64,000 nt of DNA from Pseudomonas graminis (GTDB taxonomy: Bacteria; Pseudomonadota; Gammaproteobacteria; Pseudomonadales; Pseudomonadaceae): positions 302,471-366,470 of the forward strand of contig NZ_SOCR01000008.1 of assembly GCF_004364335.1 (NCBI RefSeq), in the 5' to 3' direction. The translations under genes were made by a program, and so were the position numbers. Positions 54,221 to 63,105 of this stretch are shown here, piece by piece. The notes below the pieces were generated by a model that was not told the DNA's origin, searched no databases, and was given only the letters and a program-made list of their open reading frames with translations. Numbering within the stretch: position 1 is the first letter of the stretch; each line of letters begins with the position of its first letter.

Positions 54221-55225
54221 ATGAAATACCGCACCCTTGGCCAATCCGGCCTCCAGGTTTCAACGCTGACACTGGGCTCCATGATGTTCGGCGTGCAGAC
54301 CGGCACCGAAGAGTCCCTGCGCATCATCGACAAGGCCTGGGATGAAGGCGTCAACTTCATTGACACGGCCAACGTCTACAACGCCGGCCGATCTGAAGAA
54401 ATCGTTGGCGAGGCCATCGCCAGCCGGCGCAGCGAGTGGATCCTGGCCACCAAAGTCGGCAGCAGCTCGGGCAACACCGCACCGAACTCCAGCGGCCTGA
54501 ATCGCAAGCATATCTTCAATGAAATCGAATCCAGCCTGCGTCGTCTCGACACCGACTACATCGACATTCATTACCTGCACAAGGAAGACCACAACACGCC
54601 ACTCGAGGTGACCGTGTCGGCCATCGGCGATCTAATTCGCGAGGGCAAGATCCGGTACTGGGGCGTGTCGAACTTCCGAGGCTGGCGTATCGCCGAGGTC
54701 GTCAACGTCGCCCAGCGTCTGGGCGTCGACAAACCGGTGATCAGCCAGCCGCTGTACAACATCGTCAACCGTCAGGCCGAGCTGGAGCAGATCACTGCGG
54801 CGAAGTTCTATGGTTTGGGCGTCGTGCCCTATAGCCCGCTGGCGCGCGGCGTGTTGAGTGGCAAGTACGCCCCTGATGTAACGCCGGACAGCAGCACCCG
54901 CGCCGGCCGTCAGGACAAGCGCATTCTGGAAACCGAATGGCGCAGCGAGTCCTTGCACATCGCCCAGAAACTGCAGGCGTATACCCAGGCCAAAGGCGTA
55001 GGGCTGGTGGAATTCGCCATCGCCTGGGTGTTGAACAACAAGGCCGTGACCTCTGCCATTGTCGGGCCACGCACCGAGGACCAATGGAACAGCTACACCA
55101 AGGCGCTCAGCGTGAACATCACTGCCGAGGACGAAGCGTTCATCGACTCTCTCGTGACACCCGGGCATGCGTCCACGCCAGGCTTCAACGATGTGCAGCA
55201 TTTCGTGACGGGCCGTTATAGCTGA
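54221..55225 (+). CDS. Aldo/keto reductase
   Basis: A 334-residue NADPH-dependent TIM-barrel oxidoreductase of the YajO/YghZ-like group. The catalytic tetrad appears as Asp and Tyr in FIDTANVYNAG, Lys in LATKVG and His in DIHYLHKED. SNFRGW and the NADP-binding C-terminal strand SAIVGPRTEDQW are present. It precedes the GntR gene in the same direction. Confidence 0.88.
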   Translation: MKYRTLGQSGLQVSTLTLGSMMFGVQTGTEESLRIIDKAWDEGVNFIDTANVYNAGRSEEIVGEAIASRRSEWILATKVGSSSGNTAPNSSGLNRKHIFNEIESSLRRLDTDYIDIHYLHKEDHNTPLEVTVSAIGDLIREGKIRYWGVSNFRGWRIAEVVNVAQRLGVDKPVISQPLYNIVNRQAELEQITAAKFYGLGVVPYSPLARGVLSGKYAPDVTPDSSTRAGRQDKRILETEWRSESLHIAQKLQAYTQAKGVGLVEFAIAWVLNNKAVTSAIVGPRTEDQWNSYTKALSVNITAEDEAFIDSLVTPGHASTPGFNDVQHFVTGRYS

Positions 55226-55452
55226 CTCCGATCGACTGTGAAGCCCGCCTCGGTTGCCGCAAACGACTTGCGTGACCGAGGCCGGGCATCCCGTTCCCAG
55301 TCCCCGATTGATGGCAACACCTCCACGCTCAATCCCTTGTAGAATGCCGCGCCGAGACAGCCCGCTAAACTTGTATCAAAGTTTGACAAGGCTAGCAGCG
55401 GTCTCTAGTGTTTCGTTGGATCCAATAACTGGTCAACCGAAGAAGATCAAGC

Positions 55453-56196
55453 ATGCGCAGGACTGAGAAAGAGCAATTTCTGCGGGAAACCCTGGGCGAT
55501 GAGCAGCCGCCTGCGCATATGGCGCGTGCCGTTATCGAAGAAAAACTGCGCAGTGCCATCCTTGAAGGACGCCTGCCGGCAGGCATTGCCTTGCGCCAGC
55601 AAGAGCTGGCGACGCTTTTTGGTGTCAGCCGCATGCCCGTGCGCGAGGCGCTGCGTCAGCTGGAAGCTCAATCCTTGCTGCGCGTCGAGACCCACAAAGG
55701 TGCGGTCGTTGCCCCGTTGATCAACGAGGACGCTACGGATGCCTACGCGTTGCGCATCCTGCTGGAGTCCGAGGCGCTTCGACAGTCGATACCGCTGCTG
55801 ACTGCCGAAGACATCAGCACAGCGCGTGGGTACATCGAACAGCTCGAGGCCGAAACCGACTACAGCATCATGGGCACGCTCAACCGCCAGTTCCACATGG
55901 CGCTGTATTCCAGGGCGCACAACAAGCGCCTGCTCAAACTGGTCGAGGACGGCTTGAACGAGGAAGAGCGCTTCTTGCGTTTCAATCTCAAGCAAATGAA
56001 CCTGGGCAAGGTGTCCCAAAACGACCACTACGAATTGCTGGAAATGGCCGGCGCCGGAGATGTGGACGCCACCGTCGAGGCGCTGACTCACCACTTGAAT
56101 CGTGGTGTTGAAGCTATCAATGCCTACTTGAGCGCCCGTAAGGCGGAAGAGGCAAAACCTGCGGCGATCTCACGAAATCGTACAGTCACCCAGTGA
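55453..56196 (+). CDS. GntR-family (FCD domain) transcriptional regulator
   Basis: A 247-residue repressor-type protein. The winged helix-turn-helix reads LRQQELATLFGVSRMPVREA followed by LRQLEAQSLL, and the FCD domain (about 95-220) has the metal/ligand histidine NRQFHMALY. Targets are unknown; the aldo/keto reductase upstream and thioesterase downstream are both candidates. Confidence 0.88.
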   Translation: MRRTEKEQFLRETLGDEQPPAHMARAVIEEKLRSAILEGRLPAGIALRQQELATLFGVSRMPVREALRQLEAQSLLRVETHKGAVVAPLINEDATDAYALRILLESEALRQSIPLLTAEDISTARGYIEQLEAETDYSIMGTLNRQFHMALYSRAHNKRLLKLVEDGLNEEERFLRFNLKQMNLGKVSQNDHYELLEMAGAGDVDATVEALTHHLNRGVEAINAYLSARKAEEAKPAAISRNRTVTQ

Positions 56197-56347
56197 CATT
56201 CGCTGCTGTTTCAATCGTGACCTTGCTCGCCACGGGCTAATCGGCCGATAAGCACAAGGTATCTACGAACGCCGTTCATGACGGCGTAAGCGCCGAAGGA
56301 CCCGGCTCCACGGTTATGACGCCTCTATCAAGGCACGGGGAAGCTGA

Positions 56348-57103
56348 GTGCAAGCCGAAAAGAACAAATGGCTGATGGTCGTCAATTCCGGACAGCCCGT
56401 CAGGACACGCTTGATTTGCTTTCCTCACGTAGGAGGCGATCCGGAGCACTTTCGTAACTGGTCCGAAGGCCTTGCCGATCATATCGAGCTGGTAACGCTA
56501 CGCCTGCCCGGCCACGGCAGCCGGCTCAGGGAAACGCCCTACGATCAGTGGGCGCCCTTGCTGCAAGACACCTTCCTCGCGTTGCAGCCCTATCTGAGCG
56601 AACCCCATGCGTTTTACGGCCACAGCTTTGGCGGTCGTGTCGCTTATGAAATGGCCAAGCTGGCGCAGCGTCATTACCCAAATCTGACGCGTCATCTGTT
56701 CGTTTCCGGCTGCCGCAGCCCTGACAGCCGACAGCCCTGGCCGTATTTGCATACGCTGCCGCAGGAGGATTTCATTCAAGCGCTGATCACGTTGGGCGTG
56801 ATCCCGAGCACGTTCGCGCACGACAAGAAACGCCTGAAGCTGCTGGAGCCTGTCGTGCGCAGCGACGTAAAGCTGTCAGAGATCTGGTCACACTGCGCTG
56901 ACGAGGGCCTGGACATCCCGTTGACCGGTCTGTACGGCAGCGATGATCCGGTGGCTACGGCCGGTAGCATGATGAAATGGCGGGAATTCACACGTCGCGA
57001 GTTCGAACTGATCGAAGTTCACGGCACTCATGATTTCCTCAGCTCGCAACGCGACCGCCTGCTGCACATCATCAACACGCACCTCGGCTTGCTGGGCGGC
57101 TAA
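56348..57103 (+). CDS. Type II thioesterase (TesA/GrsT-like)
   Basis: A 251-residue alpha/beta hydrolase of the kind that edits misloaded carrier proteins of peptide or polyketide synthetases. The nucleophile is S93 in YGHSFGGRVAYE, the aspartate is in LYGSDDPVA, and the histidine in VHGTHDFLSS; LICFPHVGGDPEHFRNW is the family opening. The start is GTG 56348 with GGGGAAG four bases upstream. It lies 740 bases before the mgo-type operon on the same strand, so it may service its synthetase. Confidence 0.85.
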   Translation: MQAEKNKWLMVVNSGQPVRTRLICFPHVGGDPEHFRNWSEGLADHIELVTLRLPGHGSRLRETPYDQWAPLLQDTFLALQPYLSEPHAFYGHSFGGRVAYEMAKLAQRHYPNLTRHLFVSGCRSPDSRQPWPYLHTLPQEDFIQALITLGVIPSTFAHDKKRLKLLEPVVRSDVKLSEIWSHCADEGLDIPLTGLYGSDDPVATAGSMMKWREFTRREFELIEVHGTHDFLSSQRDRLLHIINTHLGLLGG

Positions 57104-57487
57104 ACAAACACCGCCGCCCTCTCCTTCTGCATTCCTCACGCCCTCCCTTCTGAAGACTCCTGCGACTAAAAGCCGGCCCTCCCATGCTCGGGCCGCTGCT
57201 AATGCACCTATGGTGAAACTTGGCCGTCGTTGACGCGGTGTACCACCGTGTTCAGGCAAACTCGTCCGACGAATCGGTCTGCAGCCGGTTCAGGGAAGGC
57301 AGTTCTCATGGAGCGGCAAAAGGAGCATTGCCCTGGGCGGAGACATTGAAGTGAAACCCCGAATGTCGCCCAAACCAAAAAATCTCAAAAAACTGTATTA
57401 GCCCGATAAAGCGCAACGCTGAACGAGGTATTCGTTCATTAATTTCAATTCTGGCTCTAATAAACCGGAAGGGTTGTGCTCGCCCCA

Positions 57488-57512
57488 ATAAAACTTTATG
57501 CAGAAGTTTTAT
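57488..57512. promoter_or_regulatory. Palindrome upstream of the mgo-type operon
   Basis: ATAAAACTT-TATGCAG-AAGTTTTAT, a perfect 9-base inverted repeat with 7-base spacer, 330-354 bases before the first start codon. It could be an operator or a hairpin; the T-run is too short for a terminator of the thioesterase gene at 385 bases distance. Confidence 0.4.
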
Positions 57513-57828
57513 CGCCTTCTCTCGCGCCCGGTTTATATACGCTGTTAATTATATTAAAAAGTATTTGCGAAACCATTTGAAACTGTTCTAACGTTTTCTG
57601 GCCACCATCGTTTACCGGCTACATGCCTACGGACGCTGGTCAGCACAGGCATCAGCCAAGTGAGCATGCCTGATTCCAGCTTGACGATTATTGACCATTA
57701 ACGAAGTAACGTTCGCAGCTCCTTATTACCCGACATTTACGGAAGTCATGTTGTGCGCTGTTGATACGACAACTTAAGACGACTGCTATTCGCGGCAATT
57801 AAAGAGTTCGTGACGCACTCGATCTCAT

Positions 57829-57836
57829 CAAGGACG
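57829..57836 (+). promoter_or_regulatory. RsmA/RsmE-type binding motif over the mgoB ribosome site
   Basis: CAAGGACG matches the consensus CANGGAYG exactly and includes the Shine-Dalgarno AAGGA, five bases before ATG 57842. Rsm proteins bind such sites and block translation until Gac-controlled small RNAs titrate them. This fits reports that the mgo operon of P. syringae depends on GacS/GacA. Confidence 0.6.
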
Positions 57837-57841
57837 TAAAA

Positions 57842-58621
57842 ATGGATAGTCTTAAACAGCAACTTATCGCAAAGAAATCAGCACTCAGCGCGCACCCTGT
57901 TTTTTCCGAGATCGATTCACTGCACGTCCTGCAGCGATTCATGGAGGTGCATGTGTTCGCGGTCTGGGACTTTATGTCACTGACCAAACGGCTGCAGCAG
58001 GAGCTGACGTGCACCCGACTCCCCTGGCTGCCGCCGCGAGACGCGAAGGCAGCTCGGCTCATCAACGAAATCGTGTTGGGTGAGGAGTCAGATGATCGGC
58101 CAGGACGCCACGATCATTACAGCCACTTCGAACTGTACCTGGACGCTATGCAGGAGATAGGCGCAAGCACGGCACGCATCGAGCATTTCGTCGAACTGTT
58201 GCGTGAAGGCATTCACTACAAAACCGCGCTCGACAGCGTCGGCGCAGGTCGAGCGGCCACACACTTCGTCCGCGACACCCTCGATATTGCTTTGAATGCG
58301 CCGGCGCACTGCGTCGCTGCCGCGTTCCTGCACGGTCGCGAGAGTGTTATCCCGCAGATGTTCCAGCGGATTCTCGACGACTGGGGCATCACTGCCGACA
58401 AGGCACCGACCTTTCGCTATTACCTGGAACGACACATCGAGGTGGACTCCGAAGATCACGGCCCGGCTGCGGAGTCGTTGCTTGCCAGGCTAGTCGCGGG
58501 CAATGAACAGCAACAGCGCGAGGTGTACGCCGCCGCCATCGCTGCCGTCGACAGCCGCATCGCGCTGTGGGACGCCCTGCAACTGACCCTGCGTGAAACG
58601 GCGCGGGAAGTCAGCGCATGA
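57842..58621 (+). CDS. mgoB: DUF3050 heme-oxygenase-like protein, MgoB/PvfA-like
   Basis: A 259-residue helical protein of the DUF3050 family, predicted to share the heme-oxygenase/TenA fold. Recognisable parts are VHVFAVWDFMSLTKRLQQ, RHDHYSHFELYLDAM and YYLERHIEVDSEDHG; the conserved His and Glu in these helices could bind a di-iron centre as in related HO-like oxidases. It is first in the operon, as mgoB is in P. syringae mgoBCAD and pvfA in P. entomophila. Its step in making the diazeniumdiolate or pyrazine N-oxide product is not settled in what I know. Confidence 0.88.
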   Translation: MDSLKQQLIAKKSALSAHPVFSEIDSLHVLQRFMEVHVFAVWDFMSLTKRLQQELTCTRLPWLPPRDAKAARLINEIVLGEESDDRPGRHDHYSHFELYLDAMQEIGASTARIEHFVELLREGIHYKTALDSVGAGRAATHFVRDTLDIALNAPAHCVAAAFLHGRESVIPQMFQRILDDWGITADKAPTFRYYLERHIEVDSEDHGPAAESLLARLVAGNEQQQREVYAAAIAAVDSRIALWDALQLTLRETAREVSA

Positions 58622-58670
58622 GCCCTCTTCGCCTACGCAATCCAGAAGCCCTCCACACAAGGACGCCATC

Positions 58671-59615
58671 ATGAAAGCCGAAGACTACATGTCATTCGTC
58701 GATGCCTGGGAAGGTCGCGCGACCATTCGGACACGCCCGCGCCGCATCGTCGAAAACGATGAAAAGCTGATCTACCCACTCAGCCGTCAGCCACTTGTAT
58801 TGAGCGAGACGTTCACCGGTGAATGCGCCCATCTACGCGACCTGGCGCTGGTGCAGAGCCTGTACAAGTTCATCAACGACGTGGTGATTTTCGAGACCGA
58901 GATTGTCGACAAGACCGCGCGAAGCATCGCCAAAGACAATTTCGCGATCCACTTTCCCTTCGCTTGCCGCTACGACGCCATGACGGTGGTCGTCGATGAG
59001 GATTACCACGCACTGGTGGCGATGGACTTCATGCAGCAAACCATCGCACTCACCGGCGTCCAGCCAATCCCGTTGCCTCAGGAAATCGAACTCAGCCGAG
59101 CCATCCCCGCTGCTCTTGCCTTGGCGCCGGACCACTTGTGCAGCGCGGTCGAACTCATCTGCGTGGCGATTGCCGAGAACACCGTGACCAACGACGTGGC
59201 CGCGTTCGCCAAAGACGACACGGTGAAGCAGTCTGTCAAAGGCCTCATGGCGGATCACCTGCTCGATGAAGGGCGGCACTCCGGTTTCTGGGCACGTTTG
59301 GTCAGGATCTACTGGCACACAGCGCCCGAACAGGACAAGCAACTCATCGCGCAGATCCTGCCCGTGTTCATTGCTCAGTATTTAACCAATGACATTCAGA
59401 AGTCTTTTGACTTCGTGCTGATCGACAGTTTGCCCGTCGCAGAACCGATTAAGCAGGCGCTCAGGGAAGAGACGCAGGCGATGTGCTTCCCGATCAATCG
59501 CCACCATCCGCTGGTGGGCAACATCATGCGCTTCTTTACCTCCAGCTCGATGCTGGACTCACCCTGCGTTCAGCACGCCCTTGCCGACTATCTGCCGGCC
59601 GGAGGCTTGCAATGA
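58671..59615 (+). CDS. mgoC: AurF-type diiron N-oxygenase, MgoC/PvfB-like
   Basis: A 314-residue oxygenase. All seven ligands of the AurF di-iron site can be placed with matching spacing: E75, E110, H113 (DEDYH), E169 (AEN), H196, E200 and H203 (ADHLLDEGRH); AurF has E101, E136, H139, E196, H223, E227, H230. The enzyme should therefore be an active N-oxygenase acting on the amine of an amino-acid-derived intermediate. The start is ATG 58671 (MKAEDYMSFVDAW), with AAGGACG upstream. Its stop overlaps the start of the NRPS gene. Confidence 0.9.
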   Translation: MKAEDYMSFVDAWEGRATIRTRPRRIVENDEKLIYPLSRQPLVLSETFTGECAHLRDLALVQSLYKFINDVVIFETEIVDKTARSIAKDNFAIHFPFACRYDAMTVVVDEDYHALVAMDFMQQTIALTGVQPIPLPQEIELSRAIPAALALAPDHLCSAVELICVAIAENTVTNDVAAFAKDDTVKQSVKGLMADHLLDEGRHSGFWARLVRIYWHTAPEQDKQLIAQILPVFIAQYLTNDIQKSFDFVLIDSLPVAEPIKQALREETQAMCFPINRHHPLVGNIMRFFTSSSMLDSPCVQHALADYLPAGGLQ

Positions 59616-62600
59616 AGCGCTTGGAGATTGTGCTCATCGGTCATAGCCAGGCGATGAGTGAGCTGAGTGCAGAACTGAACGCACATGGGCATCTGATTCA
59701 CCACCTGCGCGACGAGGCAACGCTGGAGCTAAGCGCGCCACAAGCCGCATCGATCCTCATCGAGGACGGCACGCTGGACCTGCCGCGCGCAGAGTTGGGC
59801 GTGTTCCAGACAGCCGTTCATCTCGGCCTCCGGGTAGGACTTACGCCAGTGAGCGAGCAGACACTGCCTGAGCTGGAAATAATGTGCTGGCTCGGGACGG
59901 CGACGGCGCAGCGCCTGATCGCGCGCCATGCCGTGGCTGCCAAGCTTTCCGGCAACGGATGCGTGTTGCGGGACGCGGCGGTCGCAACACTGGTCGACAA
60001 CGTTGCGATGCTGATCAGCCGGTTCTCGCGCGATACCGAGTATTTCGCGCGCGCCGAGCGCGTCGATCCGCCTCACAGTGAACGCCAGGAAAGCCTATTG
60101 CGGCTGGACCGACTGGCCTTCGAGCACCGCTTCAACTTCACCGCGGTGCCGGAGTTGCTGCGCGTTGCCGAGCAGACGCTGGTCGCACGCCTTGATCATA
60201 GCTTCAGCAAATTCGCCGGGCGCACCGCGCTGAGTATCGACGGCGAGCGCATCAGCTATGGCCAACTGCGCGCGCACAGCGTCGCGATCCAGACGCAGAT
60301 ACAGTCCATGCTGCCGCACGTATCGACTGGACCTGTCGTGATAGGCATTTGTATGCCGAAATCTGCGGCGCTGTTCGCCGGGATTCTCGCCATCCTGGGC
60401 AACGGAGCAGTGTATCTGCCATTGGACCCCAGCCAGCCTCTACAGCGTCAGCAGTACATCCTCGAAAACGCGCGCGCGACCATGTTGCTGCACGATGGGA
60501 GTCACCCGCTGGCGGGCGTGGCTGTGCCGGGGCTGGACATCAGTCACATCGAGATCGTGCCGACGGGGCGGTCGTTCATGCGCTATTGCCCGGAGGTCGA
60601 CGCGCCATGCATGGCGCTGTACACCTCGGGTACGACCGGACACCCGAAAGGCGTAATGCTCAGTCAGCGCAACCTGAGCCACTTCACGGCCTGGTACGCA
60701 CACCATGTCGAGCTCTCCGAACACAGCCGTGTGCTGCAGTTCTCGACGCTGAGTTTCGATTCATCGGTCATCGACATATTTCCCACGCTGCTCAGCGGCG
60801 CTGAACTGATCGTGGCGAACGACGATCAGCGTCGTGATCCGCTGCAACTGTTCGAGCTGCTGGATCAGAATCTCAGCCACGCCTTTCTGCCACCAGCCCT
60901 ATTGAGCATCCTGCCGACTGACCGACCACTGAAGCTCAAGCACTTGTGCACCGGCGGCGATGTCTGCGAGCCCTACGTGATTGAACGCCTGGCAGCGCAA
61001 TGTCATTTCCATAACCTGTACGGCCCGACTGAGGCCACGGTGTTGATCACAGCCGGCCGGTTTCAACCCGGTGGCAGCAACCGCAACTTGGGTCGTCCGA
61101 TCGCTAATAGCCAAGTCCTGATTCTCGACGAGGATAGGCAGCCTGTCGCGGACCTGACCCCCGGCGAGCTCTTTATCGTCGGTCCCGGCGTGTGCCTGGG
61201 CTACATCAACAACCCTGTCCTCACCGAAGAGCATTATGTGCATGTCGCCCTGGGTGACGGCCAAAGCGTTCGGGCCTACCGAACCGGGGACATCGGCAAA
61301 TGGACGAACGATGGCATCGAGTTGTCCGGGCGACGTGACAACCAGGTGAAGATCCGGGGATTCAGGGTCGAGCCTGAGGAGATCGAGCATTGCCTGCGCG
61401 ACAGCCAGCTGTACCGGCAAGTCGCGGTGGTAATTGATGACCAGCGACGCATCCTGGCTTTCCTCGCGCAACCGCACGGCGTAGAACCGGACGCCGCTCG
61501 GCGTTTGCTCAAGGAGCATGTCGCGGCTTTGTTGCCCGACTACATGCGGCCGACCGCCTACACGGAGTTGGCGAGCATGCCGTTTGCCAGCAACGGCAAG
61601 GTTGATCGCAAGGCGCTGCTGCAGCTGCCAGTGAACCTTCTGGAGCACGCCCCACGTCGTTTGCCCGACACCGAAAACGAGAGGCGGCTCCTTACGCTGT
61701 GGGCCGATCTGCTGGAACTTCCGTCCGGCGAAATCTCAACCGACGAGAGCTTCTTCAATTTGGGTGGCCACTCGATTCTGTTGTCGCAGATGCTGCTGGG
61801 GATTCGCGAACGGTTCGGCCGTAGCATCCCGATCAATCGCTTCATTGAGGCGCCAACGCTGATCAATCTGGCGTCACTGCTCGACAGCGACGGCACAACC
61901 TCATGGACCGTCAGCCCGAAAGCATTCATGGATGCTTCGGCGCCCTTCGAGCTGCCGATACTGCCTGTGGAGCGCATGGGCGACGTGCATAAAGTCATCG
62001 TCACTGGTGCCAATGGTTTTCTCGGTGTTCACATCGTCGAAGCGCTATTGGCGTGGGGGGCAACGGAGGTTGCCTGCCTGGTACGCGAAAGCGCAGGGAT
62101 GACCGCGCAAGACCGCTTTGTCCTGGCACTGCGCGAAAACCGGCTTGAGCATTTAGATCTGGCGCGGGTGCAGGTTTACGCCGCCGACGTCACACGGCCA
62201 CAGCTTGGGTTGAGCAACGAGGTGTATGAGCGGCTTGATCGCGAGTTTGGCGCGCTGGTGCACAACGCCGCCAACGTCAACCATGTCCAGGATTACGAGA
62301 CGCTGGCCAAGGATAACGTCGAGCCGATCTTTGAATGCCTGAAGCTGTGTGAAGGTCGCAGCAAGAAGGTGCTCAATTTTGTTTCTACGCTTTCCGCTTC
62401 AAGCGCCGTCGGGCTTGACGGTCGCGTCCTCGAAGCTCCTGCCGCCGAGACACCGCCGATCTACATCAAGAACGGCTACAACCTCTCCAAGTGGGTCGCC
62501 GAGCGCGTCCTTCAGCAAGCCTGTGAGCGAGGCGCATGGGTGAACATCTACCGGCCCGGCAATATCGCATTCAACAGCACGACGGGCGTCTGCCAGCCGC

Positions 62601-63064
62601 ACAAAAACCGCCTGATGCTGATGCTCAAGGGGTCGATGCAATTGGGCCAGGTCCCAGACTTCTCCATGACCTTCGACTTGATGCCTGTCGACTTCCTCGC
62701 CCGATTCATCGGCTTTCACGCCAGTCGTTACCAGCCAGCCCATGCAGTCTTCAACCTCCACAATCCGGAGCCGTTGAGCTGGACTAACTACGTCAGCGCG
62801 TTCCGCGAGGCTGGCAATGAGTTCGAGATGGTCAGCGTCAGTGAGTGGCAAACCCAGTTGAATCGCGTGGACAGCGAGAACGCTTTATTCGGCGTGCTCG
62901 GCTTTTATCTCGACGGGTTCGAGGAAGACATCGGAGACATATCAATGATCGGGTACCAGAACGCCCATGCGGGTGTTCAACGGATGGGCGAATGCTACCC
63001 CTCAAAAACTCCAGCGCTGTTGCGCAAAGGCTGCGAGTACCTGAAAGAGATTGCCTTCATCTGA
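59612..63064 (+). CDS. mgoA: A-T-R nonribosomal peptide synthetase, MgoA/PvfC-like
   Basis: An 1,150-residue synthetase. The adenylation domain (about 215-690) has LYTSGTTGHPKG from residue 336 and NLYGPTEATV; the carrier domain has NLGGHSILLS with the phosphopantetheine serine near 720; the C-terminal thioester reductase has VTGANGFLG near 797 and YNLSK near 957. There is no condensation or thioesterase domain, so one amino acid would be loaded and released reductively. Residues 1-190 resemble a degenerate formyltransferase (EDGTLDLPRAELGVFQTA, then TEYFARAERVDPP). ATG 59612 overlaps the mgoC stop. MgoA/PvfC homologues give leudiazen/valdiazen-type signals and pyrazine N-oxides. Confidence 0.9.
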   Translation: MKRLEIVLIGHSQAMSELSAELNAHGHLIHHLRDEATLELSAPQAASILIEDGTLDLPRAELGVFQTAVHLGLRVGLTPVSEQTLPELEIMCWLGTATAQRLIARHAVAAKLSGNGCVLRDAAVATLVDNVAMLISRFSRDTEYFARAERVDPPHSERQESLLRLDRLAFEHRFNFTAVPELLRVAEQTLVARLDHSFSKFAGRTALSIDGERISYGQLRAHSVAIQTQIQSMLPHVSTGPVVIGICMPKSAALFAGILAILGNGAVYLPLDPSQPLQRQQYILENARATMLLHDGSHPLAGVAVPGLDISHIEIVPTGRSFMRYCPEVDAPCMALYTSGTTGHPKGVMLSQRNLSHFTAWYAHHVELSEHSRVLQFSTLSFDSSVIDIFPTLLSGAELIVANDDQRRDPLQLFELLDQNLSHAFLPPALLSILPTDRPLKLKHLCTGGDVCEPYVIERLAAQCHFHNLYGPTEATVLITAGRFQPGGSNRNLGRPIANSQVLILDEDRQPVADLTPGELFIVGPGVCLGYINNPVLTEEHYVHVALGDGQSVRAYRTGDIGKWTNDGIELSGRRDNQVKIRGFRVEPEEIEHCLRDSQLYRQVAVVIDDQRRILAFLAQPHGVEPDAARRLLKEHVAALLPDYMRPTAYTELASMPFASNGKVDRKALLQLPVNLLEHAPRRLPDTENERRLLTLWADLLELPSGEISTDESFFNLGGHSILLSQMLLGIRERFGRSIPINRFIEAPTLINLASLLDSDGTTSWTVSPKAFMDASAPFELPILPVERMGDVHKVIVTGANGFLGVHIVEALLAWGATEVACLVRESAGMTAQDRFVLALRENRLEHLDLARVQVYAADVTRPQLGLSNEVYERLDREFGALVHNAANVNHVQDYETLAKDNVEPIFECLKLCEGRSKKVLNFVSTLSASSAVGLDGRVLEAPAAETPPIYIKNGYNLSKWVAERVLQQACERGAWVNIYRPGNIAFNSTTGVCQPHKNRLMLMLKGSMQLGQVPDFSMTFDLMPVDFLARFIGFHASRYQPAHAVFNLHNPEPLSWTNYVSAFREAGNEFEMVSVSEWQTQLNRVDSENALFGVLGFYLDGFEEDIGDISMIGYQNAHAGVQRMGECYPSKTPALLRKGCEYLKEIAFI

Positions 63065-63105
63065 TACACCCCAACGCAACATCCCCTTAAGTTATGGAGA
63101 ACAAC

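Larger units (their letters stand above)
57104..57841. other. Leader/promoter region of the mgo-type operon
   Basis: About 740 bases with no credible gene. From about 57350 it becomes distinctly AT-rich compared with its neighbours. It holds a perfect palindrome at 57488-57512 and ends with an Rsm-type motif over the ribosome site. Its length leaves room for a long 5' untranslated leader. Confidence 0.6.

Noticed and set aside
57488..57512. Palindrome as terminator of the thioesterase gene
   Set aside because: It is about 385 bases past the stop, AT-rich in the stem and lacks a T-run, so an operator-like role is more plausible.
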